Positions 1 through 10,639 of a stretch of 64,000 nt of DNA are shown here, piece after piece. The first letter of the stretch is position 1. Each line of letters begins with the position of its first letter. Below the pieces are notes generated by a model. That model saw nothing but the letters and a program-made list of their open reading frames with translations. It searched no databases and had not been told where the DNA came from. A program made the position numbers and the translations under genes. The stretch is from Hymenopus coronatus (Eukaryota > Arthropoda > Insecta > Mantodea > Hymenopodidae): contig CM060892.1 of assembly GCA_030762935.1 (NCBI GenBank), forward strand, positions 90,244,827 to 90,308,826, read 5' to 3'.

Positions 1-29
1 TAGTTAAAGCAGGCGTTAAACACTACCAA

Positions 30-81
30 AACACACACACACACACTCACACACACACACTCACACACACACTTGCACTCA
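30..81. repeat. (AC)n microsatellite
   Basis: An interrupted CA dinucleotide run with CACTCA variants. No gene is visible between the window edge and the LINE that begins near 170. Confidence 0.9.
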
Positions 82-169
82 CAAATACACAACGTATTCA
101 TACATATAGATTAGTTAAACACCAAATAAGTCTATAAAATATTTACACAAATATTTTATATCTTAGTAC

Positions 170-2425
170 ACGTACTTACATTAAGTATGTGCCCAGGCTT
201 GGCCAGTTTTGGCTGTTTAGAATCAAATCGCAGAATGCTGTCCTTCGTCTGTTTGAAGCTAAAAATACTTCTGGCAATAATTTTTCCTAACATCCTCCAT
301 CTGCACGCAATCTGCCAAAATATGCGTTCAGTCTTCCTGATTCCCGCATACTGGGCAAATCCGCCTACCAGCTTCAACAACTACCTTACGGGTTTCCACC
401 CTCCCAACCCGAGCGATGCTATTCCTGATCTTTATTTTAAACCCAATTCTGAAAAAGCTATATGTTTATTTACCCCACCCAAATTTTATTTGACAATGTT
501 TTTCTACATTCAGATTCTGTTTGTTACCTGTCTATATCACACAGTCGTCTTTTTACTTTATTCACAACATTTTACCTATGTTCGCTACCCTTTTGCCAAA
601 TATCGTATATAAGAAAATCTTTGATATCCCCGTTGTAGCCCCGCTGTCCACTATTTTGGATGCTCTATGACATTCATCCGGTGCCGATAACATATTGCTC
701 TTAGAGTAGTTTGACCACCTTTAATTATTAGCAGTCAGTGTGCTGCATATATAGCATTTTCCCACCATCCTAACTCTCGAAGAACACGTGATTAGATGAA
801 TACCTCCCCAATCCCGGAATATGTTTCCAGAACCGACATTGTATTTCATTTAGATTATCTACCCAATCCCATCCCCACACCTCACTTCCATATAGTAATG
901 AAGAGCTAACCATTGCCTCATACATGGTTTGTAATGTTTTTACTGGGACTTCTGGTATCCGGGTCAATAACTTCAATATCTCAGAAAGTTGTCCAATCCC
1001 TTTGTGTTTTACCAAATCAGTGTTCTTGTGCCATTTTCCTGCCATGTCAAACCTTACACCTAGATAGTCAAAATGTTTAACATTTTTAATTTCTTTCTCC
1101 CTGTATGTCCACTTTTCCTGCTGATATTTTTTTTTTAATAAAATACAGTTCCCGAGGCTAGTCAGGACTCCGGCGCTGTATTCGCTATTATTCTTAACGG
1201 TTTCCTTTTACATATACATACACAAACATAGACACATTTACAAACACAGAGACACCCATGCCCAAGGTGGGACTCGGACCCACGATCCTGTGCACCACGA
1301 AGCGCCAAAGCGAGACACTTTAGCGAGCGCGGCCACCGGGATCGGCTCTGATCGTTCATGTAACCATTTTTAAATGCGAGTGCTTTAGTTTTAAGAATAG
1401 TCACTTCTATGCCCCATTGTCTACAAAGTTGTTGCAATGCGTTTAAGCCAGATTACAAACCATTTATTGTTTTAAAAATACCAACAATGTCATCAGAGTA
1501 CAAAGGAATTATTATTTTTTCTCCTTCAACTATCAGCACATCTATATCTTCCTCCAACATCATATTAACAATGTCATCGATAAACAAATTAAAAAATAAC
1601 AGAGATAATATACAATCCTGTTTGACTCCCCTCTGCGCTATGTGGCATTCTGATGTATTGCGGATCGGTCTTGATAACAAATTTAACTTCTTTATACGTT
1701 GCCTTGAGCGCTCTAATCATTTTCTTCAGATAGGCGTTAATTTAATCCACAGAGCCCTACGTTCCACAGCATCAACCGTCATTTTAAAATCTGCAAACAC
1801 GGAGTACTCCTTACCTCCCTTATTTCTTAAATTATCATCAACTTCTTAAAATTAACATTTTATTATTTCGTATAATATTCTAGTGTATATTTTTCCATAT
1901 ACAGAGAGCAGCGAGATGCCATTATAATTTTCTGGACTGCTATAATTCCCTTTACCCTTGTAAAGAATTTGGATAGTGACGGTTTTCCATGTTTCAGGGT
2001 ATTCTTCCCCTCCAAATATTTTATTGAAACTGGTTGTATATAAATATGCCACCTTACTAATTTGTAGAGAGCTCTTGAAAATCTCAGCTGACAGGCCTTC
2101 TACACCTGCTGCCTTCCAATTTTTTTACACCTTTTATTGTACGGAGTACCTCAGCTACGCTATCAGCATTTTCGCAATCGGAGTTCGGCAATTACTTCAA
2201 CAGTCAAAGGAATTGATTCTATGTCTATCTGCCCTCTTTCATAGACAATTTTAAAGTGTTTTATCCATTCCCCAGCATGAATACTTACTTGAATAGGCTC
2301 TCTCTTTTGGATCTGCCTAATAACCTTCCACATGTCACTGACCTCCCCGTTTTCGATTACCTGACGGACCTCTTCCGACTTTGCTTCCTGCCACGCAATT
2401 TTGTTCCAGTTAACTTAAGTGGAAC
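170..2425 (-). mobile_element. Decayed non-LTR retrotransposon (LINE), 5'-truncated
   Basis: A minus-strand LINE relic read from high to low coordinates. The linker before RT lies at about 2420-2100 in a broken frame. RT fingers at 2052-1852 include a region like ENYRGISLLS, here ENYNGISLLS. The palm at 1680-1453 holds a QRGVKQDCILS block, then FIDDIV and the catalytic box as YSDDIV; the family form is YADD, so both aspartates remain. The thumb or connection region at 1045-770 includes SSSLLYGSEVWGWDW. A Cys/His-type tail lies at about 420-170. No endonuclease domain is present, so the copy is 5'-truncated. Several frameshifts and stops separate the blocks, so it is dead. A SINE splits it at 1127-1350. 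I could not fix the clade; RT of the R1/LOA/RTE type is possible. Confidence 0.8.
1127..1350 (-). mobile_element. tRNA-derived SINE (family S7) inserted in a LINE
   Basis: On the minus strand a tRNA-like head at about 1350-1256 shows a B box GGGTCCGAGTCCC (1269-1281) and an A-box-like GGTGGCCGCGCTCGC. A body follows and ends in an A tail, seen as a T run at about 1127-1136. LINE protein homology resumes on both sides: FKNG before it, and a block leading to MAGKWHKNTD after it. It therefore inserted into the LINE. The source tRNA is not identified. Confidence 0.7.
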
Positions 2426-2449
2426 AAAAGCATTATACAGTTCTTAATT

Positions 2450-2985
2450 AACAAGTTAATGATTACAATCTATCTTGAATATATGGATAAAATTTTGCAG
2501 ACCACTAAAATATTAGAAAATTTTAAAAGTAAGAAATTTAATATGCTCAGGTGACTGTTCAGTTAGGGTAACGGTCAGACGAAAAATTGCGGTAGGGATT
2601 TTATGAGCGATCTTTCACTTCCCGTACGGTTGCTCTTACCATTGAACTACTATGGCAATGCCTATATGACATTAAATTCTCTAGCCGACTGAAATTAATC
2701 TCACCCCTCCAAGAAGCATTTTAACGTCTCATTTCATAAAACAAAAAACTCAGGGGAATTACAATACATATTACATTATGTATTGAATGCTTGAATTACC
2801 AGAGACAGAAATAGTTCAACTATAATATTATTGTTGTTATATTCTCTATTAATTATTCTTGTTTAAATATTTTAAAGGTTTCTAAGCTGATTTAAGATGA
2901 AAAAATCAATGCTACTACTGGGATTGGACCACGGATCTTCCGCTTTCCCTGCGAAAGATAAAAATCACCTAGATTACAAATATCT
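2450..2985. other. Unassigned AT-rich DNA
   Basis: No gene, RNA or recognised repeat is seen. A 76-codon open frame from 2897 runs through the following R900 fragment and is judged to be chance. Confidence 0.5.
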
Positions 2986-2989
2986 AGAC

Positions 2990-3215
2990 CATACATCGTT
3001 TATATACGGCATTTTAATCAAAAGGTTAAAACCATTTATTGGAAAATCAAAAACTTCGAAAGTGTTCCATGTAAAGTGTAGTTTGAGACCAGGGGATTTT
3101 TCTGAAAATCGTTTCATTAAACTCTAGACACTTAACTTAAATACCAAGTTTGGTTTTAATCGACTTTTTGTATTTTAGTTATGCTGTCCACAGTCACACA
3201 CATACAAACATTTTT
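2990..3215 (-). repeat. R900 repeat, partial, reverse
   Basis: Matches the reverse-orientation R900 core: the GAAAATCAAAA block, then TTCCATGTAAAG, the AATACCAAGTTTGG palindrome half, and GCTGTCCACAG followed by a CA-rich tract. Both ends are missing. Confidence 0.8.
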
Positions 3216-3807
3216 TTTTTAATTTTATTGCTTTTTTTAATTTTTTTAGTTGCTCTATCTGACACGTACTCTGTATGTAGAGAGAGTAAACATGAGTAAA
3301 CGGAAAGGAAATCACTATGTTCTTGAGATGTGGGAATTTATATAAATCAAAGTTTCTGTAGTGCTACAAACCGAGTTTCATCGCAGTAAGCACATAGGAT
3401 TTGATCAACAAAGTGCAGAAGTGGGAGTGGAATATGGTCAGCATATCGTCTAGCATTGGCCACTAAGTGTTGGTTCGTGAGATTGAAGTCGCTACTTGCC
3501 CGCGAAATAGCTACTCAATAGATACTCAAAGATAATATGAGACTGAGTGCACTCTGTTCCAGGCCCTCAATTGGGTGAAAAATCTTCATAGCGGTACTAG
3601 AACCCAACCTGTATCCCCTCACACTACGGATAAGAAAATCTAGTGCAGTTATATTGTCATTGTGCTACAGCTCTACTGATTTGAATGATTTTGTGCTATT
3701 GACTAGAGAATTTAATCGTTAGAAACTAATGAATATAGAAATAACCACTTCCCTTTTTAGCATACTTAGAAAGTATTATTTTGGGGATATTATTGAAGGA
3801 TATTTTT
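3216..3807. other. Unassigned AT-rich DNA
   Basis: Starts with T-rich sequence. No gene, RNA gene or recognised repeat could be supported here. Confidence 0.5.
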
Positions 3808-4791
3808 TACTTTCTCTACACTCACTATGTACATAGTGTATAGAGAAGGTATTGTATTCCACCCAAAAATTCGATACCAAGATTTCCTCGGAAATACATA
3901 TTCTGGAACCCCCTGAATATAAAAAAAAAATTCTAGGGAAATGTGTGTGTGTGTGTGTGTCTGTCTGTCTGTGTGTGTGTCTGTGTATGTGTGTGTCTGT
4001 GTGTCTGTGTGTGTCTGTGTGTGTCTGTGTGTGTCTGTTTGTGTGTCTGTGTGTGTCTGTATGTGTGTCTGTGTGTGTATCTGTGTGCGTGTGTGTGCGT
4101 GTGTGTGTGTGTCTGTGTGTGTGTGTCTGTGTGTGTTTGTGTGTGAAACATCTTCCAAGGATGCAACACGAAGATTCTCAAGAAAATACCCCCATCCCCA
4201 AATACGTTTTACATGGAACTTTTTTCAAATATTTTGATTTTCTCAAAAATGCCTCTAACGATTTTCATTAAAATATCGTATATTAAAGATATTTACCTGA
4301 CAAATAAAATGTATATATTTAAATTTCTGGGAATAACCTCAGAAGACTATTTTATTCTGGAAAAATTTTACGGAAATTTGCATAATTGATAAACCGTCAG
4401 AGATAGACAAAAGCTAAATTAATAAAAAGAAATGTAGATCTCGTTAAAAACACGATTTATGTTTGATAAATTTTTTGTGGAGTTGATCATTTTTGAGATA
4501 TTCGTTGTTATTATTTTCATGTTTAAAATACTTATACTTTCCTCATACGGAAATTGCAAACTCCTGCCCATACAAACAAAGCAACTTGAGTCACATAGCA
4601 AGCAGCTTTTGAATATCACTTTAACCTTTTGTACTCCCTTATTTCCCTCTATTCTAAAAAACAGCAAGTAATAAAGCGATGTCTGCTAATGATTTCTCGA
4701 TTAGCATGAGGCAAAAGAAACACGAGCTTTTTAACAATAGTTTGTTGTTGATGTAGAGAAAGTAATGAGGATGAAACACATCAGATTTTTT
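3808..4791 (+). repeat. R900 repeat, full-length forward reference copy
   Basis: One of the most complete copies. It begins ACTTTCTCTACAC, with an imperfect hairpin around ACTATGTACATAGT closing at TATAGAGAAGG. Next come the blocks ATTCGATACCAAGATTT and GGAAATACATATTCTGG. A GT/GTCT microsatellite at 3942-4145 is much longer than in sister copies. Then follow GATGCAACACGAAGATT, a TCTAACGATTTT block, AAACCGTCAGAGATAGAC and a CATACAAACAAAG block. It ends GTAGAGAAAGTAATG..ACACATCAGATTTTTT. No frame is conserved between copies. The Cys/Val-rich and Thr/His-rich open frames over the microsatellite are artefacts of the GT run. Probably a non-autonomous transposon. Confidence 0.88.
3942..4145. repeat. 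(GT)n/(GTCT)n microsatellite inside R900
   Basis: About 200 bp of GTGT with periodic TCTG interruptions. Every full R900 copy has a GT tract at this position, but usually only 10-40 bp long, so this one has expanded in place. Confidence 0.95.
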
Positions 4792-5100
4792 ATTACTGCT
4801 AGAACCAACCGAAAAAGTTCAACATCCTATAAATATTATAGGATTTTATAATCGATTAATTATAAATAAAAGTTATACATCCAAAACGAAAGGAAGACAA
4901 TAAGTTCCAAATTCACTGCAAAATGCTTATGAATAGAGAAAGATCGAGTTTCAGAGCTCCCTTATCACGTAAAAATTTACCTACAAACATTCCTTTCACC
5001 AAGGATACTTTTAAAATAGTAAATAAAAAGAGTATTCATGTCTCCAAGTTTGGTACCTGTTTCCGAGAATCGCTTCTTTAAACAAATTTGCACATCAATA

Positions 5101-6026
5101 AATCTGATGTGTTTCATTCCCATAACTTTCTTTACCCGTTCTGCTAACGGGTATTTTTACAAAAGAGATCATGCTAGTCCAGATAAAAATTAGCAGAAAT
5201 GGGCTTATTACTTGTTTCCTTGTAAGCAGAAGGGAAATATGCCTAAATTGATAGTCTTACCTTTTAAAAGCCGGTCGCTATTTGGTATTCAAAATTCGGT
5301 TCACTTTGCAGGCCAGCAGTAAACAAATGTGAGATTTAGGAATGGTAACCCCGTTTGCAACCAATCAAAATCAAAGTCTTGGATACGGTCAGCTCTAAAA
5401 CAAAATGTATATGACATAAACTGTGTGATCTGTAAGTAAGAAGCAAATTAATTGTAATCAGTTTCGACCTGATAGTAAGATAAAAAATTATCCTTATTTA
5501 GTTGAAATTAAGTAAAAAGCAAATTCAAGGTATACATGTTTGTGTATTAAGTTCTGCTGTTTCTTACAATTTACTCGCTATGCAAAATTCAGCCAAATTT
5601 ATTCAGAACGAATAGGTCTTTAGAAGATATTACCAGAAAATTCAAGCTATACATTTTATTCCTAATGTAAATACCTATAATATACGGTGAATAATCATAA
5701 TCGTTACGTCCATTTTTGAGAACAACATTTTCAAACATTGTTTTCTATGTAAAGGGTAGTTTGGAGTGGAAGAATTTTCTTGAAACTCTTCATATGGCAT
5801 TCTTGGAAGATACTAAATGTAAATACCAAGTTTGGTACATAACAGTATTTTCTTTTTTGAGCTATTCTGCCAACCTTCACATACAAATTTCTCTAAAATG
5901 CTCCTTTTTTATTTTGACTCGGGAACCTCAAAAATTATTTTTGGTGAAATCTTGGTATCGAATTTGTGGGTAAAATACAGTACCTTCTCAATACACTATG
6001 TATAGAATAGGCGTAAAGAAAGTAAA
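5101..6026 (-). repeat. R900 repeat, full-length reverse
   Basis: Runs from AATCTGATGTGTTTCATTCC to the hairpin end near GTAAAGAAAGTAAA. It keeps the ACTTGTTTCCTTGTAAGCAG, GAATATCTC-type and TACCAAGTTTGGTA blocks. The microsatellite is nearly lost. Confidence 0.85.
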
Positions 6027-6179
6027 GCATATCTACCCGTAGAAAGATGAACGTGTTTGCGTATTAATTAAATTATATTGTGAATAGCGCACCCTATGAG
6101 GGTCTCAGGGACCGAAAACCGAAAATGCAATTCTGTACAAGATATGCAAGATGGGGAGCCACACAAGATCATGATAAAT

Positions 6180-6328
6180 TGTAACTAAGAAATGTTTCCG
6201 GGCTGTTTTGCCGTGGTCTGCTGGTGTTAGGAGTACCAGACGTTTCGTCCACAACTACGGTGGACGTCTTCAGCCCGGAAATATTTCTTAGTTACAATGA
6301 CTCCGGCCGCGAAAGCCTACGTTCTCTC
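6180..6328 (-). mobile_element. 149-bp fold-back element with 12-bp target duplication
   Basis: Flanked by a perfect 12-bp direct repeat ATCATGATAAAT (6168-6179 and 6329-6340), a likely target-site duplication. Arms at 6179-6205 and 6271-6297 are inverted repeats matching 26 of 27 positions. Inside, read on the minus strand, is CTGAAGA (6273-6267). A hairpin GTCCAC/GTGGAC follows (6265-6260 with 6252-6247), then GAAA (6246-6243) and a second imperfect hairpin. This order resembles a hammerhead ribozyme core closed by a long stem I, but I see no NUH cleavage site before the closing arm. The variable-length-type TSD suggests retroposition rather than a cut-and-paste MITE. Confidence 0.75.
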
Positions 6329-6520
6329 ATCATGATAAATGTCAAAAAAATTAAAATTAACCAGTAAGTGGGAGAAAACTATAATAGGCAGACACGTGAT
6401 TTTGAAACGGACACTCCGAAAATATACCTAGGAGAGTCGAGGCGTGGGTATTCTTACAGTGCTTCAGGACTTAAAATTATCCTCGCCTGAAATTAATACG
6501 CTTCGGACTTAAGCACTACC

Positions 6521-7200
6521 CAGTGGTGCCCAACCTGCACTGTAAGAGGGGAGGGCAGATTTACCTCCACCCATAGTTTGGTAGCGGCAAGCAAAAACTT
6601 CTCTATGACGTCGCTTTGTGTAAGTGGCGGGAGCTTAATGTTATTTAATGTTTTTTGGGATGGTACAAGTACTTTAAAAAAAAATACACACACACACTTC
6701 TTGAACGCCATTCTTATTAGTGACATGGTTGGCACTGTTTACTTTTAGCCAGTTCATCAATTATTGCCAAAAGGGGAGTCTTAAAAGGCAGACCAAATAA
6801 TCCTGCCCTCCCTTCCCTACTACAGTGTTTGCTTTTTACTGTATTCATTTTCGAGAAGAGTTGTTCACAAATATATGTAGACCAAATATTGATATATGCT
6901 TTCCAGCAATTTTTTTCTGTTTGGGAAATTTATCATTTGGGAACAGATTTAAATAAATCCCAATACTCTTTTTGAGAATGTTAATGGCTGTTGAATTTTG
7001 TAAAACAATTAATTCCATTTTAAGATCGTGGCGAGCGTCTTTGCAGGAGAAATTAATTCAAATTCAAGTGCTGTTATTGATTGCAAACCTGATAAAAATA
7101 TTTGCCATAGTCAGTATGATGGTATTTTTCAGTGTCGTTTAGTATTACATCGGAATTCCAAAATAAGAGATGCTTATAAATAAGACATTTCACATTGAAC
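6521..7200 (-). pseudogene. hAT-superfamily transposase relic (C-terminal dimerisation region)
   Basis: On the minus strand around 6985-6886 the frame reads ILKKSIGIYLNLFP, then a block ending KHISIFG. In a shifted frame it reads STYICEQLFSKMNTVKSK (6870-6815). This matches the hAT C-terminal pattern FGSTYLCEQ-FS-M---KSK. A further broken-frame block near 6780-6730 reads like IIDELAKSKQCQ, the family C-terminus. The low-coordinate end starts CAGTGGTGCCCAACCTG at 6521, a good hAT terminal inverted repeat. A weak counterpart, GAGGTTGGGCATCCT, lies near 7383-7398. Frameshifts make it inactive. The catalytic N-terminal part is not recognisable. Other boundaries are uncertain. Confidence 0.65.
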
Positions 7201-7745
7201 AAAAAAAAATATTCTTTCTGGAATACGATATGTTTGGTTCACTTGAAACCTGTCATCGTGTTGAGAGCCGAACTCGATTATACGCTATTGAATGACTGAA
7301 GGGGAAATACTTTTTGCTGGTCATGCACAAAACGAAGGAGGCCGGGTCACACGGCTGGGTGACACAATTAGCTCATAAGAGCAGAGGTTGGGCATCCTAG
7401 GTATTACAGGATAGCTTCGGAGAAGTGAGAACCACAATTTGCGTGGTGATATTAGATGGTGGCGATGCGAAGGTGAACATGTGGGAAAATAAAGTTAATA
7501 TTAAATCGTCAATGAGCGTTTCTGTTTAATTATGTCCAAGATGCCTCACAGCCTGATGCACACAAAGAAGAATCATGGGTCGAGCAATAGCCACGGCGCA
7601 TCCCGATAAAAATGATGAGGTGTTAATGATAGCACTACTGAACGCAGCAGGGCAACCTCAAGTCGAATCTTCAAACGCCTATCCCACTACTGGCCAAAAA
7701 ACCAGCAGTTATAAATGTAACTAAATCAGTTAAATATCTTCTTTA
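7200..7745. other. Unassigned DNA next to the hAT relic
   Basis: May hold the rest of a deleted hAT element up to about 7398. Otherwise no gene or recognised repeat is seen. Confidence 0.4.
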
Positions 7746-7950
7746 GCCCGTGTGTAAAATGCACATAGTGGTTAGAGAACGTATTGAATTCCACTCAAAG
7801 CTTTGATATCAAAATTTCACCTAATTTCAAAAAGTATCCTCAGTCCGGAAAAAGCATTTTTAGAAAAAAGTAGGAGTGTGTGTGTGTGTGTGTGTGTGTG
7901 TGTAAGTCTCCGTCTAGTGTCTGTGGACAGGATAGCTCAACAACGAAAAA
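7746..7950 (+). repeat. R900 repeat, 5' part of an interrupted copy
   Basis: The forward hairpin end is degraded; GCACATAGTGGTTAGAGAACG is retained. The GT tract and the GGATAGCTCAACAACGAAAAA block follow. Sequence then leaves the family and resumes near 8676, so a segment of about 725 bp splits this copy. Confidence 0.78.
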
Positions 7951-8675
7951 TGCGCATACTGTGCGTGTGTGTGTGTGTGTGTAGACGTCAAGATCACAAG
8001 TCCTCCGAGTGACGTAACTGGTTAATGTTACAGTCTGCCACTGATACACGTATTGCCTTCGGCTACTCGGGAAGTTTGGTTCGGAGTCAACAGTAGAGCA
8101 TGTTTTTTTTTTTTTTTTGTTTTTTTTTTTTTTTGACTCACCCAGTGGGGAACCAAATGGTAATACACATTAATTAACTTAAAAGAACACAACACAGAAC
8201 TGCTACATAAAGCACTTTATTTAGCTGAAAATAAGTTTTGTCGTCGTGTAGTACAGTTATTGGGACAAGCACTGAGCTTACAATATTTCTAAGGTTTGGA
8301 CTTGTGTTATTACTGCACGACAGTAGCACATTCACTTTTCACCAGACTCTTTGCATGATACTACTCAACTCCTTTCGGTCCTTATACCTTCTGTCCAGGT
8401 AGCAAGTATACAGCTCTTTTCTGAATGCTCCAAATGTCACAATGGAATTTCGGGGGTAGGGGAGATCCGCTAGTCAACGTTGTAAATACTTAGCTTAAAC
8501 AAAGAGATGTTGCCTGGCTTCTACAGAGGTTCGTCAAATCCTGCATTCGCAAAGACTTCTTGAAACAGACCTTTATATATGGGAACAAACAAATATTATA
8601 TAAATAATTAATATATCCGTAATTGGTTATGCTTCTGAATTTAACCGTTTCAAAAGTTAAATAATAAACTTCTTA
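7951..8675 (-). mobile_element. Insertion within R900, probably poly(A)-tailed retroposed DNA
   Basis: A long T run with a single G (8103-8134) would be the A tail of a minus-strand insert occupying 8135 to about 8675. On the minus strand AAATAAA-like signals precede it by roughly 90 bp. I do not recognise the source sequence, and no long frame is intact. The 7951-8100 part has a B-box-like GGTTCGGAGTC and could be a separate tRNA-derived fragment. Confidence 0.45.
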
Positions 8676-9252
8676 TTTAAATTCAGTATCTTTCAAGGAT
8701 GCAACAAGAAGATTTTCAAGTAAATCATCCACTCCCAAATTCCCCTTATATGGAACACATTTCCAAAGTTTTTATTTTCTCAAAAATAGCTGTAACGGTT
8801 TTGATTAAAATACCGTATATTAAAAATATTCACTTTTGAAATCAAGTGTATATTTTTAATTTTCTGAAAATAGTCTCTGAAGAGCTCTTTATTCTGGTTA
8901 AGTTTTCCAGAATTTTACATAACGGTTAAACCGTAAGAGATAGACAAAAAATCACTACACAAAAAACGTAAATCTAGTTAAAACACATAATTTATGTCTG
9001 TACGTTTTTCTTGTGGGGGCCATGCCAGTGAACCGAATCCCTTTTGTTTATATAGCGACAGCTTTTGAAATATTTGGCTATAGCTTTAGCTAGTATGTTA
9101 TACTTCCCTTCTACTTACAAGCAAGTAATAAGACCAATTTTACTAATGTTTAGATTAGCATGACGCACGTAAAGGAACAGTCATTTGTTAGAAAAATTTG
9201 CTTGTGGAACAGCTACAGAAAGTTATGTGAATGGAACACATAAGAGTTTTAA
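8676..9252 (+). repeat. R900 repeat, 3' part of an interrupted copy
   Basis: Resumes at the CAGTATCTTTCAAGGATGCA block. It continues through AAACCGTAAGAGATAGAC and GAAGCAAGTAATAAGA-type blocks to GAACACATAAGAGTTTTT. Confidence 0.83.
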
Positions 9253-9782
9253 TAATATGAATAAAGTGCGATAAATGAACCTTAGCGCAAACCTAGAAAT
9301 ACAACTAACAAAAAGCAGTTGTCAGTTAAGAGTGTGCCTGAATACAGTGAAATTAATTTGTCACAGTCATTATACATTTATGATCTTCGTCTCAAGTATA
9401 AGAAGGACTATAGATGTTTTATAAGTTAATCACCATTTGAAGGTTTTCAAATTAAATTCGTTGAATGATATGAGAAAAAAAATGAGAAAAAAAGACGAAG
9501 CACGTCAATTATTAGAAAATTCAAACCAATAACAAAAAATATCTCAGAAATGATTAATGTGAGAAAAAATTGATGTGTATATATAATTCACTTTCACCAC
9601 CTATTCTGCAACAAACTATTCTTGCAAAAACTTCATTATAATAAAACAGCGAAATAATAATGTTTATCATTAATTACCTGCAATCTACATAGGGAATAAG
9701 GAAGAAGGTGATAATCAAATCTTTAAAAAGCTGTCCCTTTATGATACAATTGGAATTGCGTTCTCCACGCATGACCAGAATA
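9253..9782. other. Unassigned AT-rich DNA
   Basis: No gene, RNA or recognised repeat is seen between two R900 copies of opposite orientation. Confidence 0.5.
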
Positions 9783-10634
9783 AAAAATCTGATGTGTTCC
9801 ATTCTCATGACTTTCGCTACATTGCTGTAACAAATTATAGTTGAAAGACATATTGTTCTTTCGACTTTATGATAATCGAGATAAGCATTTGCATAAATTT
9901 GCTTCATTGTAAGTAGAAGGAAAATAATGGAATACACTAGGTTAAAACGATAGTAAAATCCTTTAAAAGCTGGTTGCTACGTGGTTGAAATCCGTTTCTA
10001 TGCAGGTTCAGGAGTTTTACAACTTCCCGTGTGAGAAAAGTTTAAGTATTTTGAATCTGAAACAAATAACAAGGAATATCTCAAAAGTGGTCAATTCCAT
10101 GATAAAAATTTATGTGACATAAATTGTGTGTTTTAATGTGATCTATATTTCTGTGCAATAAGTTTTTGGCTATTTCTATTTATGAAAAATTCAGCAAAAA
10201 ATAATTCAAAATAAAGAAGTCTTTAGAGGCCATTCGCAGAAAATTCAAGATATACATTTATTATATAAATATCTTTAATATAAGGTATTTCAATTCAAAA
10301 TCGTTAGAGCCATTTTTTAGAAAATCAAAATATTCTAATCTTTTCATGTAAAAGGTTGTTTGAGTTGGGGGAATTTTTCTCAAAATCTTCGTGTCGCAAC
10401 TCTGAAAGATACTACACTTAAATACCAAGTTTGGTAGTTTAGAAAGTTTTTGTTTTTGAGTTAGAGTGTTGACAGACACATGGACACACACACGGATATT
10501 TTTTTGAAAATACTTTTTTTGGACACAGGGAACCTAAAACATTCTATTTCCGGTAAAATCACAGTATCAAAATTTTGGATGGGATGCAATACCTTCTTTA
10601 TACCCTACGTACATAGTAATTGTAGAGAAAATAA
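9783..10634 (-). repeat. R900 repeat, full-length reverse
   Basis: Starts AAAAATCTGATGTGTTCCA and ends near CCTACGTACATAGTAATTGTAGAGAAA. It carries the AATACCAAGTTTGGTA palindrome and a short CACACA tract. Confidence 0.86.
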
Positions 10635-10639
10635 GAAAA

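Noticed and set aside
3790..4271. Cys/Val-rich and Thr/His-rich open frames of 67-139 codons
   Set aside because: They are translations of the GT/GTCT microsatellite in R900 in several frames on both strands. Sister copies do not keep the frame.
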